In this document: positions 46,714 to 55,975 of the stretch, piece after piece
Position numbering within the stretch: position 1 is the stretch's first letter
Layout: each line of letters opens with the position of its first letter
Source of the DNA: Pseudanabaena sp. lw0831
GTDB taxonomy: Bacteria; Cyanobacteriota; Cyanobacteriia; Pseudanabaenales; Pseudanabaenaceae
Direction: 5' to 3'
DNA: 55,975 nt
NCBI RefSeq assembly: GCF_016584665.1
Contig: NZ_BBJB01000080.1
Location: 1-55,975, forward strand
Position numbers and translations under genes: made by a program
Notes under the pieces: model-generated
Told to the model about the DNA's origin: nothing
The model's database searches: none
Seen by the model: only the letters and a program-made list of their open reading frames with translations

Positions 46714-49700
46714 TTAGTCATCATCTTCATCAAAATTGATATCGCCTCGATAGACTGACTCATAGGTAGGACGATTTGGTGTACGGCGTGAGCCAGTATC
46801 CACCATCAAATCCACTTCTGTATCTTGGTTACTGCCGTCCTCAGACAGCTTGTGGACTGAGACATCCAAACATAAAGACTGAAGCTCTCGCACCAATACC
46901 TTGAAAGATTCAGGAGTGCCAGGGCGAGGAATTGCATGACCTTTAACGATCGCATTGAGAGCTTCGTTACGTCCCGTCATATCGTCAGACTTGACCGTGA
47001 GCAACTCTTGAAGGATATAGGCTGCACCAAATGCTTCCAACGCCCATACTTCCATTTCTCCAAAGCGCTGACCACCCTGCTGTGCTTTACCACCGAGAGG
47101 CTGCTGAGTAACTAGTGAGTAAGGACCAGTCGATCGCGCATGGATCTTGTCATCGACAAGGTGAACTAGTTTCAGCATATATGCTTTACCTACGGTCACG
47201 GGTTGATCGAATGGCTCACCAGTCCGCCCGTCATATACTGTCAACTTTCCAGGGAATTCATCATTGAAGATCCAGTCTTTGCCAGTGTGTTCACGCGCAT
47301 GGGAAAGTTGACCATTGATCAACTCGCGCGAGGCTTCTTCACCGTACATTTCATCAAAAGGTACGATCTTAAAGCGAGCATTCAAGTTTTCCGCAGCCCA
47401 ACCGAGCAAGCATTCAAACACCTGTCCAACATTCATCCGTGAAGGTACGCCCAGAGGGTTCAACACGATGTCGAGAGGAGTACCATCGGGCAAGAAAGGC
47501 ATATCTTCTTTTGGTAAAATCCGAGAAATAATTCCCTTGTTACCATGACGACCAGCCATCTTGTCGCCGACTTGGATCTTGCGTTTTTGAGCGACATAGA
47601 CGCGGACGACCATGTTTGCCCCAGGGGGTAACTCATCGCCTTGTTCGCGAGTAAATACGCGCACATCAACAACACGACCCTTTTCACCATTAGGCACACG
47701 CAAAGAGTTATCACGTACATCACGAGCCTTTTCACCGAAAATCGCTCTTAGGAGTTTTTCTTCGGGTGGTTGATCGGATTCACCCTTAGGTGTGACCTTA
47801 CCAACAAGGATTTCTCCAGAACTTACCCAAGCACCAATGCGGATAATGCCCTGCTCATCAAGGTTCCGAAGTGAATCTTCACCGACGTTAGGAATTTCGC
47901 GAGTGATTTCTTCGGGACCGAGCTTGGTTTGTCTTGCCTCAATTTCGTATTTCTCAACGTGAATCGAGGTGTAAACGTCATCAATTACCAAACGCTCATT
48001 GATTAGAATTGCGTCTTCGTAGTTGTAGCCTTCCCAAGGCATATAAGCAACGAGAATGTTCTGTCCGAGCGCGATTTCGCCGCCTTCAGTTGCGGAGCCG
48101 TCGGCAAGAACTTGTCCTGAAACCACAGTATCGCCAACCCAGACCAGAGGACGCTGATTTAAGCAGGTGTCTTGGTTCGATCGCTGATATTTTTGCAGAC
48201 GGTAGCTGCTCTCTAGTCCAGTATCATCAGCCTTGACGCGAATCTCATCAGCAGATACATAGGAGACTTCACCTGTAACCCGCGAGACGATTACCATCCC
48301 TGAGTCACGAGCGGCTTGAGCTTCTAGCCCAGTACCAACAAGAGGACGTTCAGGACGCAATAAGGGAACCGCTTGACGTTGCATGTTCGATCCCATCAGG
48401 GCGCGGTTAGCATCGTCATGCTCAAGGAATGGAATCAGCGATGTTGCCACCGAGATAATCTGTACGGGTGAAACCGCGACATAGTCGATTTCTTCGGGAC
48501 TTGCCGTACCCCATTCTTGACGATAGCGAATTGGCACGATTTCAAGGAAGATATAGCCTTCGTCGTTGGTAGCTACGTCACCAGGGGCGACACGGAATTC
48601 GTCTTCTTCATCAGCCGTCATATAGACAGGCTCTTGATTTTTCAGAACTTTACCGTTTTCGACCGCGTAGTAAGGCGTTTCGATGAATCCGTACTGGTTA
48701 ACACGCGCGTGGGTTGCCAAGGAACCGATCAGACCTGCGTTAGGTCCTTCAGGAGTTTCGATGGGGCAGATACGACCGTAATGGCTAGGGTGAATATCGC
48801 GAACCGCAAAGCCTGCACGTTCACGAGTTAGACCACCAGGACCAAGAGCACTAAGACGGCGTTTGTGAGTTAACTCAGCCAGAGGATTAGTTTGATCCAT
48901 GAACTGCGATAGTTGGCTGGAACCAAAGAATTCTTTGATTGCGGCTACTAAGGGTTTGGGATTAACCAAGGAAGCTGGGGTGAGAGCATCAACATCGGAG
49001 ACGGTCATCCGTTCACGAATGATTCTTTCAAGACGGTTTAAGCCAACACGGACTTGGTTTTGCAGCAATTCACCAACTGACCTAACACGACGGTTGCCCA
49101 AGTGGTCAATGTCATCGATTTCACCGATGTCAAACTTGAGATTGATCAGATAGTTGATTGCAGTGAGAATATCCTTCTCGGTCAATACCCGCATGGTGTC
49201 AGGGGTATTCAAGCGCAATTTCTTATTGAGCTTATAACGCCCAACCTTTCCGAGATCATAACGTTTGGGGTCAAAGAAGCGCGATCGCAACAGTTCACGA
49301 CCACCCGACTCTGTAGGTGGTTCACCTGGACGGAGCTTACGATAAAGTTCTTTGAGTGCTTCGTCTTCGTCAAACTGACCTTCTTTGTCAATTGTTTTCT
49401 GGAAGTACTCACGGTGAGTAAGAGCATCAAGAATTTCAGCATCACTCAAGCCGATCGCTTTGAGTAGTACCTGCGCAGAAAGTTTACGGGTTTTGTCAAT
49501 ACGAACCCATACAAGATCGTTCTTGTCGGTTTCAAATTTCAGCCATGCTCCTCGGTTAGGAATAAGGCTGGCGTTGTAAGTGCGGCGACCATTCTTGTCA
49601 ATTTCTTGTTTGTAATAAACCCCAGGGCTACGCACAATCTGATTGACGATGACTCGCTCAGCACCGTTGATAATAAATGTTCCACGATCTGTCATTAGAG

Positions 49701-50016
49701 GCAGATCGCCGATAAAAACTTCTTGCTCCTTTATTTCTCCTGTTTCTTTGTTAATGAGCCTCGTGGGAACGTACATCTGTACGGCATAGGTGGCATCCCG
49801 ACGTTTGGACTCATCAACACTGTATTTTGGGCGCTTGAGTTTATAATCTTTGGCAATAAAATGGAGTTCCATTTTGCCCGTATAATCTGTAATCGGTGAG
49901 AAACTCTCAAGCTCTTCAATAAGTCCTTCTTCTAGGAACCATCGAAAACTCTCCCGCTGGATTTCTACAAGATCTGGTAGAACGAAGGCAGGAGTAACAA
50001 GAGTAGGCTTATTCAT
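46714..50016 (-). CDS. rpoB: RNA polymerase subunit beta
   Basis: 1100 aa, the cyanobacterial size. It forms the active-site cleft and rifampicin site. Seen are the start [19 protein letters not shown] (about 14-32), the Rif region [67 protein letters not shown] (about 366-432), [20 protein letters not shown], and [31 protein letters not shown] sequence near 830-860. The C-terminal [27 protein letters not shown] is also present. First gene of the rpoB-rpoC1-rpoC2 operon; the upstream neighbour gcvT is separated by a strong hairpin. Confidence 0.98.
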   Translation of the reverse strand: MNKPTLVTPAFVLPDLVEIQRESFRWFLEEGLIEELESFSPITDYTGKMELHFIAKDYKLKRPKYSVDESKRRDATYAVQMYVPTRLINKETGEIKEQEVFIGDLPLMTDRGTFIINGAERVIVNQIVRSPGVYYKQEIDKNGRRTYNASLIPNRGAWLKFETDKNDLVWVRIDKTRKLSAQVLLKAIGLSDAEILDALTHREYFQKTIDKEGQFDEDEALKELYRKLRPGEPPTESGGRELLRSRFFDPKRYDLGKVGRYKLNKKLRLNTPDTMRVLTEKDILTAINYLINLKFDIGEIDDIDHLGNRRVRSVGELLQNQVRVGLNRLERIIRERMTVSDVDALTPASLVNPKPLVAAIKEFFGSSQLSQFMDQTNPLAELTHKRRLSALGPGGLTRERAGFAVRDIHPSHYGRICPIETPEGPNAGLIGSLATHARVNQYGFIETPYYAVENGKVLKNQEPVYMTADEEDEFRVAPGDVATNDEGYIFLEIVPIRYRQEWGTASPEEIDYVAVSPVQIISVATSLIPFLEHDDANRALMGSNMQRQAVPLLRPERPLVGTGLEAQAARDSGMVIVSRVTGEVSYVSADEIRVKADDTGLESSYRLQKYQRSNQDTCLNQRPLVWVGDTVVSGQVLADGSATEGGEIALGQNILVAYMPWEGYNYEDAILINERLVIDDVYTSIHVEKYEIEARQTKLGPEEITREIPNVGEDSLRNLDEQGIIRIGAWVSSGEILVGKVTPKGESDQPPEEKLLRAIFGEKARDVRDNSLRVPNGEKGRVVDVRVFTREQGDELPPGANMVVRVYVAQKRKIQVGDKMAGRHGNKGIISRILPKEDMPFLPDGTPLDIVLNPLGVPSRMNVGQVFECLLGWAAENLNARFKIVPFDEMYGEEASRELINGQLSHAREHTGKDWIFNDEFPGKLTVYDGRTGEPFDQPVTVGKAYMLKLVHLVDDKIHARSTGPYSLVTQQPLGGKAQQGGQRFGEMEVWALEAFGAAYILQELLTVKSDDMTGRNEALNAIVKGHAIPRPGTPESFKVLVRELQSLCLDVSVHKLSEDGSNQDTEVDLMVDTGSRRTPNRPTYESVYRGDINFDEDDD

Positions 50017-50121
50017 GCACTAAGTGACTGCAGTTTTAGTGGGCGGAGTATATGTCTAGGTTTGACTCAAGACATAAGCTCATTATCCTAACGCAGCTGC
50101 GATCTGATTGTCAAGCTATTT

Positions 50122-50187
50122 TTTTTATGACCCAATTTTAAGATTTGTCGCACCATCGCGACAAATCTTAAAATTGGGTCATAAAAA
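50122..50187. terminator. Perfect 30-bp hairpin between gcvT and rpoB
   Basis: Arms 50122-50151 and 50158-50187 pair perfectly around ACCATC. On the minus strand the stem follows the gcvT stop by 2 nt and is continued by a T-rich run, so it should end gcvT transcription before the rpo promoter. Confidence 0.75.
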
Positions 50188-50189
50188 GC

Positions 50190-51278
50190 TCACAAGAAAT
50201 TACGCTTTGTGACTTTGGCAGGAAAATCTTTGTTGCGGATTTGGACTTGGAGAATTTGCCCCATTTTTGCTAATTCAGATGGGACATAGCCAAAGGCGAT
50301 CGCCTTTCCCAGAGTTGGTGACATTGTGCCACTGGTTACAAGCCCGACAGTTTCGCCTTCATAACGAATTGGATAATCATGACGGGCAATATTGCGACCT
50401 TCCAATTCAAGCCCGATTAATTTGCGGGTGACTCCATTCTGTTTCTGCTCTTCTAAAACCTCACGCCCAATAAAATCACCTTTCTCTTTGAGATGCACGA
50501 TCCACTGAAGATCGGCTTCGAGAGGTGTGATCGTGTCATTCATATCCTGTCCATAGAGATGCATTCCTGCTTCCAGACGCAAGGTGTCACGGCAACCTAA
50601 ACCACAAGGTACAACTCCAAGATCGAGCAATTTTTGCCAAAGCGCTTTACCCGTTTCGATATCGGTCATAATTTCGCAGCCATCTTCGCCTGTATAGCCC
50701 GTCCTTGCAATAAAGCTGGATGTTCCCAAAATATCGGTGCGAGTATGCCCAAATCGCAAACGAGGTAATTTCAATAAATCCGCTGTTACTAACTCTTGTA
50801 ATGTAGCGATCGCAGTTTTACCCTGTACCGCAATCAAGATTTGCGAATCTGAGTTATCAATCAAGCGATCGCCTAAGTGCCGTTGCAACCATGCTTTGTC
50901 TTTGTCGGTGGTTGAGGCATTGACGATAACTGACCAGTTTTCGCGATCGCCATCAGGCTCATGACGATAAAAAATCACATCGTCAATAATTCCTGCTTGC
51001 TCATTGAGTAAAACTGTATAGAGTGCTTGTCCAACCTTTAAGCGCCCTAAGTTCGATGGTACGAGTTTGTTCAAGGTTTCGAGAACACCTTCGCCTGCGA
51101 TCGCAAATTTACCCATATGCGACACATCAAACATCCCCACCTGCGATCGCACGGCATTATGTTCGGCGACCAGCCCTTTATACTGCACGGGCATCTCCCA
51201 ACCGCCAAATTCCACTAGCCGCGCACCAGCAGCAACATGGAGATCGTAAAGAGGAGTACGTTTGAGAGGGTTCGTCAT
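50190..51278 (-). CDS. gcvT: Aminomethyltransferase (glycine cleavage T protein)
   Basis: 362 aa, full length. It moves the methylene of glycine's aminomethyl group to tetrahydrofolate in the glycine cleavage system. Visible are [52 protein letters not shown] (about 8-58), IDDVIFYR (about 96), [12 protein letters not shown] (about 193) and [21 protein letters not shown] (about 227-247). C-terminal [18 protein letters not shown] completes the fold. No glycine riboswitch fold is obvious in the 150 nt upstream. It diverges from the toxin-like gene at 51432. Confidence 0.95.
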   Translation of the reverse strand: MTNPLKRTPLYDLHVAAGARLVEFGGWEMPVQYKGLVAEHNAVRSQVGMFDVSHMGKFAIAGEGVLETLNKLVPSNLGRLKVGQALYTVLLNEQAGIIDDVIFYRHEPDGDRENWSVIVNASTTDKDKAWLQRHLGDRLIDNSDSQILIAVQGKTAIATLQELVTADLLKLPRLRFGHTRTDILGTSSFIARTGYTGEDGCEIMTDIETGKALWQKLLDLGVVPCGLGCRDTLRLEAGMHLYGQDMNDTITPLEADLQWIVHLKEKGDFIGREVLEEQKQNGVTRKLIGLELEGRNIARHDYPIRYEGETVGLVTSGTMSPTLGKAIAFGYVPSELAKMGQILQVQIRNKDFPAKVTKRNFL

Positions 51279-51431
51279 GATTGTGATTAAAAATTATTAC
51301 AACTATATATATTAAGTATTCCTGTATAGCGATCGCTTAAATCCATCGTCATAAATTAACAAGGCGATCGTTCCATAAACCAACATCAAAAAGAGGTCAT
51401 TTTGGCCAAACTATTATAAATTGATGCATTA

Positions 51432-51827
51432 TTGGGCTTAGTAGGAGCAAATATTATTTCAATTAGTATTAAACACATTCGCCAAATTCAGACAATAATC
51501 GATGATTTTGAAAACTTTCAATGCGTTGAAACTGCTCAGGCAATTCAAGAATACTTAGTTAGTCAAGAAATCAAGGGAAAGAGGATTAAAATTTATACGG
51601 GTTCGTCAATGGGATGGGATGCAAATATTTATGACGATCTTTTGGGATATGCGATTTCAGTTAATGGTCGGCATGAGGGAGTGTCGATTATTGTGAATGG
51701 AATGGAAGTGATCTATGACAATCTGCACCCAAATGGACTGCCTAGAAATCAATGGCTAGACAACCTAAAATTTGATGGTAAACTTTATCTAGGTAAGCAA
51801 TTTCAAATCACTGAACAATACTTCTAA
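51432..51827 (+). CDS. Papain-fold toxin domain protein, start uncertain
   Basis: 131 aa from a TTG at 51432; there is an in-frame stop at 51417 and no good ATG before residue 60. The core resembles the Tox-PL-2/papain-fold toxin 2 family: FENFQCVETAQAIQEYLVSQEIKGKRIKIYTG (Cys about 30), then GYAISVNGRHEGVSIIVNGMEVIYDNLHPNGLPRNQWLDNLKFDG (His about 82; Asn/Asp following). This gives the Cys-His-Asn/Asp order of the catalytic triad. The first 15 residues (GLVGANIISISI) look like the end of a pre-toxin linker, so this may be the orphaned C-terminal part of a longer polymorphic toxin. The next gene is a likely immunity protein. Confidence 0.65.
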   Translation: MGLVGANIISISIKHIRQIQTIIDDFENFQCVETAQAIQEYLVSQEIKGKRIKIYTGSSMGWDANIYDDLLGYAISVNGRHEGVSIIVNGMEVIYDNLHPNGLPRNQWLDNLKFDGKLYLGKQFQITEQYF

Positions 51828-51862
51828 TCTCAAGCAAAATTTCAAGCAGAGACTGGTGGATT

Positions 51863-52246
51863 ATGACCGATATATATGAACTTATACAGAGGATCAGGAC
51901 TAGACCAAGCATGTATTTGGGTAAACCTTATATTACTCGTTTTAAAGCTTTTTTAGATGGCTATATTGGTGCGAGAAATGACTTGGGTTTTGCTCTCAAC
52001 GAACAGGAGGAAACGTTGAATAAATTTCAAGAATGGATTCAATCAAGATTTAAGATTACTTCTTCTCATTCATGGGCTGAAATAATTTTATTTTATTCTG
52101 GAGATGAGAGAGATGCTTTAGATAAGTTTTTTGAGTTGTTTGATAAGTTTCTGGGTAGTGAGGGCAAATTGCTATCGCCGCCATCTTCCCAAAATAAGCT
52201 ATTAGAATCATCTACTCAGTTATCAAAGGAAACGGTTTCTTTATAA
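51863..52246 (+). CDS. Candidate immunity protein for the papain-fold toxin
   Basis: 127 aa. The start MTDIYELIQRIRTRPSMYLGKPYITRFKAFLDGYIGAR is a recurrent family signature (RI--RP-MYLG----I--L--FL-GY--A) found in small proteins beside polymorphic toxin genes. The middle (LNKFQEWIQSRFKITSSHSWAEIILFYSGDERDALDKFFELFDKFL) has several acidic and aromatic residues suited to binding a toxin. The last about 20 residues are low complexity. It starts 35 nt after the toxin gene with AGAGACTGGTGG upstream. Immunity function is inferred from neighbourhood and signature. Confidence 0.6.
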   Translation: MTDIYELIQRIRTRPSMYLGKPYITRFKAFLDGYIGARNDLGFALNEQEETLNKFQEWIQSRFKITSSHSWAEIILFYSGDERDALDKFFELFDKFLGSEGKLLSPPSSQNKLLESSTQLSKETVSL

Positions 52247-52394
52247 GATTTAGATATGACTAAATCTTAATAAATACAGAAATAATCGCCATATTGAGAA
52301 ATAGCATTTGTACTTGAGCAGCTACTAATTTTTTTTGATTTTTTCAGTGAATCGGCTCGAAAGTTTTAATTTAAAAGCGCTGATGTGGATAGAG

Positions 52395-55300
52395 ATGAGT
52401 GCAGATAGACAGGATACTCTGAAACGGCTATTACGGGCGATCGCACTTTCTGAAGGCGATTTTGCTTTGCTGTTGGCACGTTGTAACTCGATAGAGGTGC
52501 GCGATCGCCTTGTGGCAGATTTGAAGGCACAATTGGGGGATAGGCTTTACGATCGCCATGTCACAGATGCGGATGGGGTGGTAAATCTTGTCGATATTTT
52601 GGATGAGGTGGAGGAGGGGACGCAGGTAATTAGTGTCACGGGGTTGGAAGCTTCACCACACCTGAATGATATTTTGGCGCTGGCGAATAATGCGAGAGAG
52701 GAATTTCGGAAGCGGTTTAAGTTTCCCTTGGTGCTATGGGTGACGGATGAGGTGGATGCCCAACTACGCAGGCGATCGCCTGATTTGGCAAGTTGGGCTG
52801 CGCCTCCCTTTGACTTTGCTTTGGATCGTGCAGAATTGCAAGCAATGCTGGAGCGTGAGACTGCGGATGTTTTGGATTGGGCGTTTGCGCGGGAGGGTAA
52901 ACGCGGGATTGGGCAAGAGTTACAGTGGGCATGGCAAGAATGGCAACGCCTTGAGGAAAACAGATCGCCTGAGTTAGCGGCAAAGGTTGCATTGGCATTT
53001 GGGATTGAGGCTGGGAGTGGTGATGTTGCACGGGAGCATTTTGAGAATTGTCTGGTGCAGGTGAGTACGGGGAGTTTGGCGGCGGCGGCGCGTTATCGGT
53101 TGGGTTTGTGGTGGCAACTGCGGGGCAAGCAGGAGCGCGTCAATTTTTTGGTGAATTGCGATCGCGCCCGTGAGCAGTTACAGATGGCTTGGCATGAGCC
53201 TGAGGGTAAGCAAGTATCGGTAGCTTTGGCTTTAGGTGAGATTTTGTTAGCTTTAGCTTTGCCAGAAACTAGAAATGCGACCCAATGGGAAGCATTAGCA
53301 AATTTTGCAAATGAGTTGGTAATTCTGCCCGACTGGGCGGCGGGGTTACGTGCTGAGGTGGCGATCGCAAGTCAAGATTGGCAAGTTGCCAAGACTGAAG
53401 CGGAGAAAGCTTTACAGGGAAAGGAGCGCCAAGGTTTTTATTTGTTGTCCTTGGGGCGATCGCTGATTGGTATGGAGCGAGCAAAGGAGGCGATCGCACC
53501 TTTAGAACAGGCGAAAGCTTTGGTATTGCCAGAGGTCGATCCTGATTTGCATATTCGGATTTTGCAAGCTTTGCATCGGGCTTATACGGTGGTGGGAAAT
53601 TATCGTGATGCGTTTACGGTGAAGTGCGATCGCGAGTCGGTGGAAACGAGTTATGGTTTTCGGGCGTTTATTGGGGCGGGAAGGTTGCAACCACAGCGTC
53701 GTGTCGGGGCGATCGGTGAGGATGCGATGGAGGAGGTTGCGGCTTCGGGACGACAGGCGGATATTGAGGCGTTGGTGGATCGGGTTAAACGCAGCGATTG
53801 TCGGTTAACGGTGGTGCATGGGCCGTCAGGTGTGGGGAAAAGTTCGCTGTTGCAGTCGGGGTTAGTACCAGCCTTGCGGAAGGTTATTCATCAATCGCGA
53901 TCGGTTCAACCTGTGGTGATTGAGCATTATGAAGATTGGCAAGGGGAATTGGCGAGTAAGTTTGGGAGATCCCCCCTAGCCCCCCTTGTGAAGGGGGGAA
54001 AAGAAGAAGATCTTGAAGTCCCCCTTTTTAAGGGGGATTTAGGGGGATCTGAGTCACTTATCGCGCAACTACACGATCGCGATCGCCAGAATCTAATTAC
54101 GGTTCTCATCTTCGATCAGTTTGAGGAGTTCTTTTTTAAGCATACGGAAGTACCCGATCGCCGTAAGTTATATGATTTTTTGCGTGAATGTCTGGCTGTG
54201 CCTTATGTATGGGTGATTTTGTCGTTGCGTGAGGATTATATTCACTATTTGCTGGAATGCGATCGCCTTGCCAATATTGAATTGATTAACAATGACATTC
54301 TCAATAAGAATGTGCGCTATTACCTTGGTAATTTCTCGAAGGAGAGAGCGAAGGCGGTAATTAAGGAGTTGACGGAGCGATCGCCTTATCGGTTGGAGGA
54401 GGCGCTGGTGGATCGGTTGGTGGCGGATCTGGCGGCGGAGTTTGGGGATGTGCGTCCGATTGAGTTGCAGGTGGTGGGGGCGCAGATGTTGCATGGGGAG
54501 GCGAAGATTACGACTTTGGCGGCGTATGAGGGGTTGGGGAAGAATCCGAAACGGGCGCTGGTAGAGGGGTGGTTGATGCAGGTGGTGCGGGATTGTGGGC
54601 AGGAGAATGAGGAGTTGGCGCAGAGGGTGTTGTATGCGTTGACGGAGGAGCCAGAGAAGCGTCCAAAGAAGACTAAGACAGAGTTAATAAGGGAAGTGAG
54701 ATTGGATTCTTCGGAATTATTGGGAGATGAGCGCGATTTGATAGTCAGGGGAGATTTAGATTTTGTGTTGAGAGCTTTGATTGGGGCTGGCTTAGCTTTT
54801 GATATTCCTGCTAGTCCAGAGGTTTGCTATCAGTTGATTCATGATTATCTTGTAAAGCCAATTCGTCAGCAATTTGGAGGGGAACTAGAGAAAAGGTTGG
54901 AGGATGAGCGACAGAAACGGAAGGAAGTAGAGGCAAGTTTACAGAAACGAAATAAGTGGTTGTTGCAGGGGAGTTTGATTGCGGCTTTGGTCATGGCTGG
55001 ACTAAGTTTAGTGGCGGTTGGGTTTGCATTGGAATCAAAGAATCAAGAGAAAATTGCTAAACAGGAAAAAGAGAACGCAGATAGACAAACAGTAATTGCT
55101 AAACAACAGAAAGAGGAGGCTGAGAAACAGACGAAGCTTGCTAAAACTCAGGAGGGAATTGCTAACGATCAAAAACTAGTGGCGAATAAGGCGAGGGACT
55201 CTGAAAAAACAGCAAGGGAAAAGGAGGAGGAGCGTCGTAAGGAGGCGGAACAGGCGAAACAGAATGAGTTAGCACAACGACAGATTGCGGAGCAGAAGGC

Positions 55301-55975
55301 GGATATTGCGCGACGGGCTGAGGCTGAGGCGAAAGAATTCGCGCAAAAAAGTAAGTTGGATACGCTGAATGCTGAGGCGGTGGTGGATAGTCTCTATTGG
55401 AAGGGGTTAATGGATGCGGAGCTATTGAATCTGGATGAACAGGTGGCGATGGTTGCCAAGTCAAAAGAGAAATGGCTCCAGTCCCTAGGCGATCTTCGGG
55501 GAGATACTAGACTAGAGCTTATGTCTACCGTTCATCGGGCTACAATGATCCGCAAAGAAAAAAATAGATTCCAAGGTCATCAAGATCCCGTCTCTAGCGT
55601 CGCCTTTGCACCCGATGGGAAATCCATTCTCACGGGCAGTGGGGATAAAACGTCGAAGTTATGGAGCATCGATGGCAGATTGCTACAAACCTTCCAAGGT
55701 CATCAAGATTACGTCATTGACGTAGCGTTTGCACCCGATGGGAAATTCATTCTCACTGGGAGTAGAGATCAAACGGCGAAGTTGTGGAGCATAGACGGAC
55801 ATTTGCTGCAAACCTTCCAAGAAGAATTTCCAGTCACTAGCGTAGCTTTTGCGCCCGATGGCAAGAGCGTAGTCATTGGAAGTGGTAAATTGCGGTTCGG
55901 GGATTGGGGATTGGGGGAGGGGGGAACAGCGAAGTTGTGGAGCATAGACGGACGCTTGCTGCAAACCTTCCAAGA
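52395..55975 (+). CDS. STAND NTPase with WD40 repeats (3' end outside window)
   Basis: Open from 52395 (in-frame ATG also at 52383) to the window end; 1193 residues seen. Residues about 1-150 are an alpha/beta region of the kind that precedes STAND NTPases in cyanobacteria (ending PLVLWVTDEVDAQLRRRSPDLASWAAPPFDF). About 200-430 are TPR-like helices. The NTPase has Walker A HGPSGVGKSSLLQSGL (G476-S483) and Walker B VLIFDQFEEFF (D574), the nSTAND1 form. A membrane segment lies at about 855-880, a long charged coiled coil at about 880-1000, and WD40 blades begin at residue 1059. It resembles cyanobacterial signalling and conflict receptors. Confidence 0.88.
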   Translation, partial: MSADRQDTLKRLLRAIALSEGDFALLLARCNSIEVRDRLVADLKAQLGDRLYDRHVTDADGVVNLVDILDEVEEGTQVISVTGLEASPHLNDILALANNAREEFRKRFKFPLVLWVTDEVDAQLRRRSPDLASWAAPPFDFALDRAELQAMLERETADVLDWAFAREGKRGIGQELQWAWQEWQRLEENRSPELAAKVALAFGIEAGSGDVAREHFENCLVQVSTGSLAAAARYRLGLWWQLRGKQERVNFLVNCDRAREQLQMAWHEPEGKQVSVALALGEILLALALPETRNATQWEALANFANELVILPDWAAGLRAEVAIASQDWQVAKTEAEKALQGKERQGFYLLSLGRSLIGMERAKEAIAPLEQAKALVLPEVDPDLHIRILQALHRAYTVVGNYRDAFTVKCDRESVETSYGFRAFIGAGRLQPQRRVGAIGEDAMEEVAASGRQADIEALVDRVKRSDCRLTVVHGPSGVGKSSLLQSGLVPALRKVIHQSRSVQPVVIEHYEDWQGELASKFGRSPLAPLVKGGKEEDLEVPLFKGDLGGSESLIAQLHDRDRQNLITVLIFDQFEEFFFKHTEVPDRRKLYDFLRECLAVPYVWVILSLREDYIHYLLECDRLANIELINNDILNKNVRYYLGNFSKERAKAVIKELTERSPYRLEEALVDRLVADLAAEFGDVRPIELQVVGAQMLHGEAKITTLAAYEGLGKNPKRALVEGWLMQVVRDCGQENEELAQRVLYALTEEPEKRPKKTKTELIREVRLDSSELLGDERDLIVRGDLDFVLRALIGAGLAFDIPASPEVCYQLIHDYLVKPIRQQFGGELEKRLEDERQKRKEVEASLQKRNKWLLQGSLIAALVMAGLSLVAVGFALESKNQEKIAKQEKENADRQTVIAKQQKEEAEKQTKLAKTQEGIANDQKLVANKARDSEKTAREKEEERRKEAEQAKQNELAQRQIAEQKADIARRAEAEAKEFAQKSKLDTLNAEAVVDSLYWKGLMDAELLNLDEQVAMVAKSKEKWLQSLGDLRGDTRLELMSTVHRATMIRKEKNRFQGHQDPVSSVAFAPDGKSILTGSGDKTSKLWSIDGRLLQTFQGHQDYVIDVAFAPDGKFILTGSRDQTAKLWSIDGHLLQTFQEEFPVTSVAFAPDGKSVVIGSGKLRFGDWGLGEGGTAKLWSIDGRLLQTFQ
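53965..54050. repeat. In-frame palindromic repeat inside the STAND gene
   Basis: AGATCCCCCCTAGCCCCCC and AGGGGGATTTAGGGGGATCT bound two GC-rich stems (CCCCCCTTGTGAAGGGGGG and CCCCCTTTTTAAGGGGG). The repeat reads through in frame as RSPLAPLVKGG, a Lys/Glu-rich spacer and VPLFKGDLGGS, without a stop. It separates Walker A from Walker B. Such G/C-run repeats are common intergenically in cyanobacteria. Confidence 0.8.
55569..55975 (+). repeat. 123-bp tandem WD40 blade repeats
   Basis: Blades begin at 55569, 55692 and 55815 (spacing 123 nt, 41 residues; FQGHQD--VS-VAFAPDGKSILTGSGD-T-KLWSIDGRLLQT). They are nearly identical in DNA, which points to recent duplication or homogenisation. The next blade starts at 55968, giving a spacing of 153 nt because of an insertion. 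Confidence 0.85.
55890..55925 (+). repeat. G-rich insertion in a WD40 blade
   Basis: The third blade carries about 30 extra bases (net), including GGGGATTGGGGATTGGGGG, encoding roughly LRFGDWGLGEG between the GSG and TAKLWS positions. Blades before and after lack it. Confidence 0.7.

Noticed and set aside
51279..51431. Glycine riboswitch upstream of gcvT
   Set aside because: I could not find paired glycine-aptamer-like helices in this stretch.

Overview
This window looks like chromosomal DNA of a filamentous cyanobacterium, probably Pseudanabaena or a close relative. The evidence is very frequent HIP1 octamers (GCGATCGC), RNA polymerase split into rpoB, rpoC1 and rpoC2, Uma2 and pentapeptide-repeat proteins, and many strong hairpins between genes. 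The genus is an inference; the cyanobacterial assignment is secure. The DNA is AT-rich by eye, and most genes have housekeeping functions scattered on both strands in short units.

Layout. 0-5.3 kb: a coiled-coil protein coupled to ruvA, a UGT-type glycosyltransferase, a metallophosphoesterase and a methyltransferase. 5.3-7.7 kb is accessory: a Uma2 nuclease, a nuclease whose N-terminus resembles the eukaryotic repair protein XPA, and a small antitoxin-like gene next to a broken lepB end. 7.7-11 kb: tandem signal peptidases and aspartate kinase. 11-20 kb: gpmI, a dienelactone hydrolase, an SDR, a large exported protein, a histone-H1-like protein with a duplicated domain, and tRNA-Ser(UGA). 20-24.3 kb: DedA, a NIL-ferredoxin, a two-domain cell-wall hydrolase and sdhB. 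24.4-26.5 kb is a graveyard: a truncated EACC1-like component, an IS1595-type relic and a decayed ISAs1-type element. 26.5-33 kb: acs, a small cassette closed by a degenerate copy of the acs 3' end, a TPR protein, a pentapeptide protein and hemB. 33-35 kb: a compact three-gene unit with a TIGR04255-type protein. 35-51 kb: purB, yggT, an M16 protease, a DNA-binding-like protein, rpoC2, rpoC1, rpoB and gcvT. 51.4-56 kb is accessory: a papain-fold toxin with a candidate immunity gene, then the 5' part of a STAND NTPase-WD40 protein that runs off the window.

Three themes stand out. First, an XPA-like zinc-finger/DNA-binding region is fused to an Mrr-type nuclease. Second, two cassettes (after lepB and after acs) sit between an intact gene 3' end and a decayed second copy of the same 3' end. 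Third, perfect 16-31 bp hairpins belong to families with compensatory base changes. They lie on or beside stop codons, and one family forms 130-160 bp MITE-like elements with the terminal repeat AGCAATTCTCATTATGA. A related class of repeats has entered the coding sequence of the STAND protein in frame. No CRISPR array or rRNA was seen.
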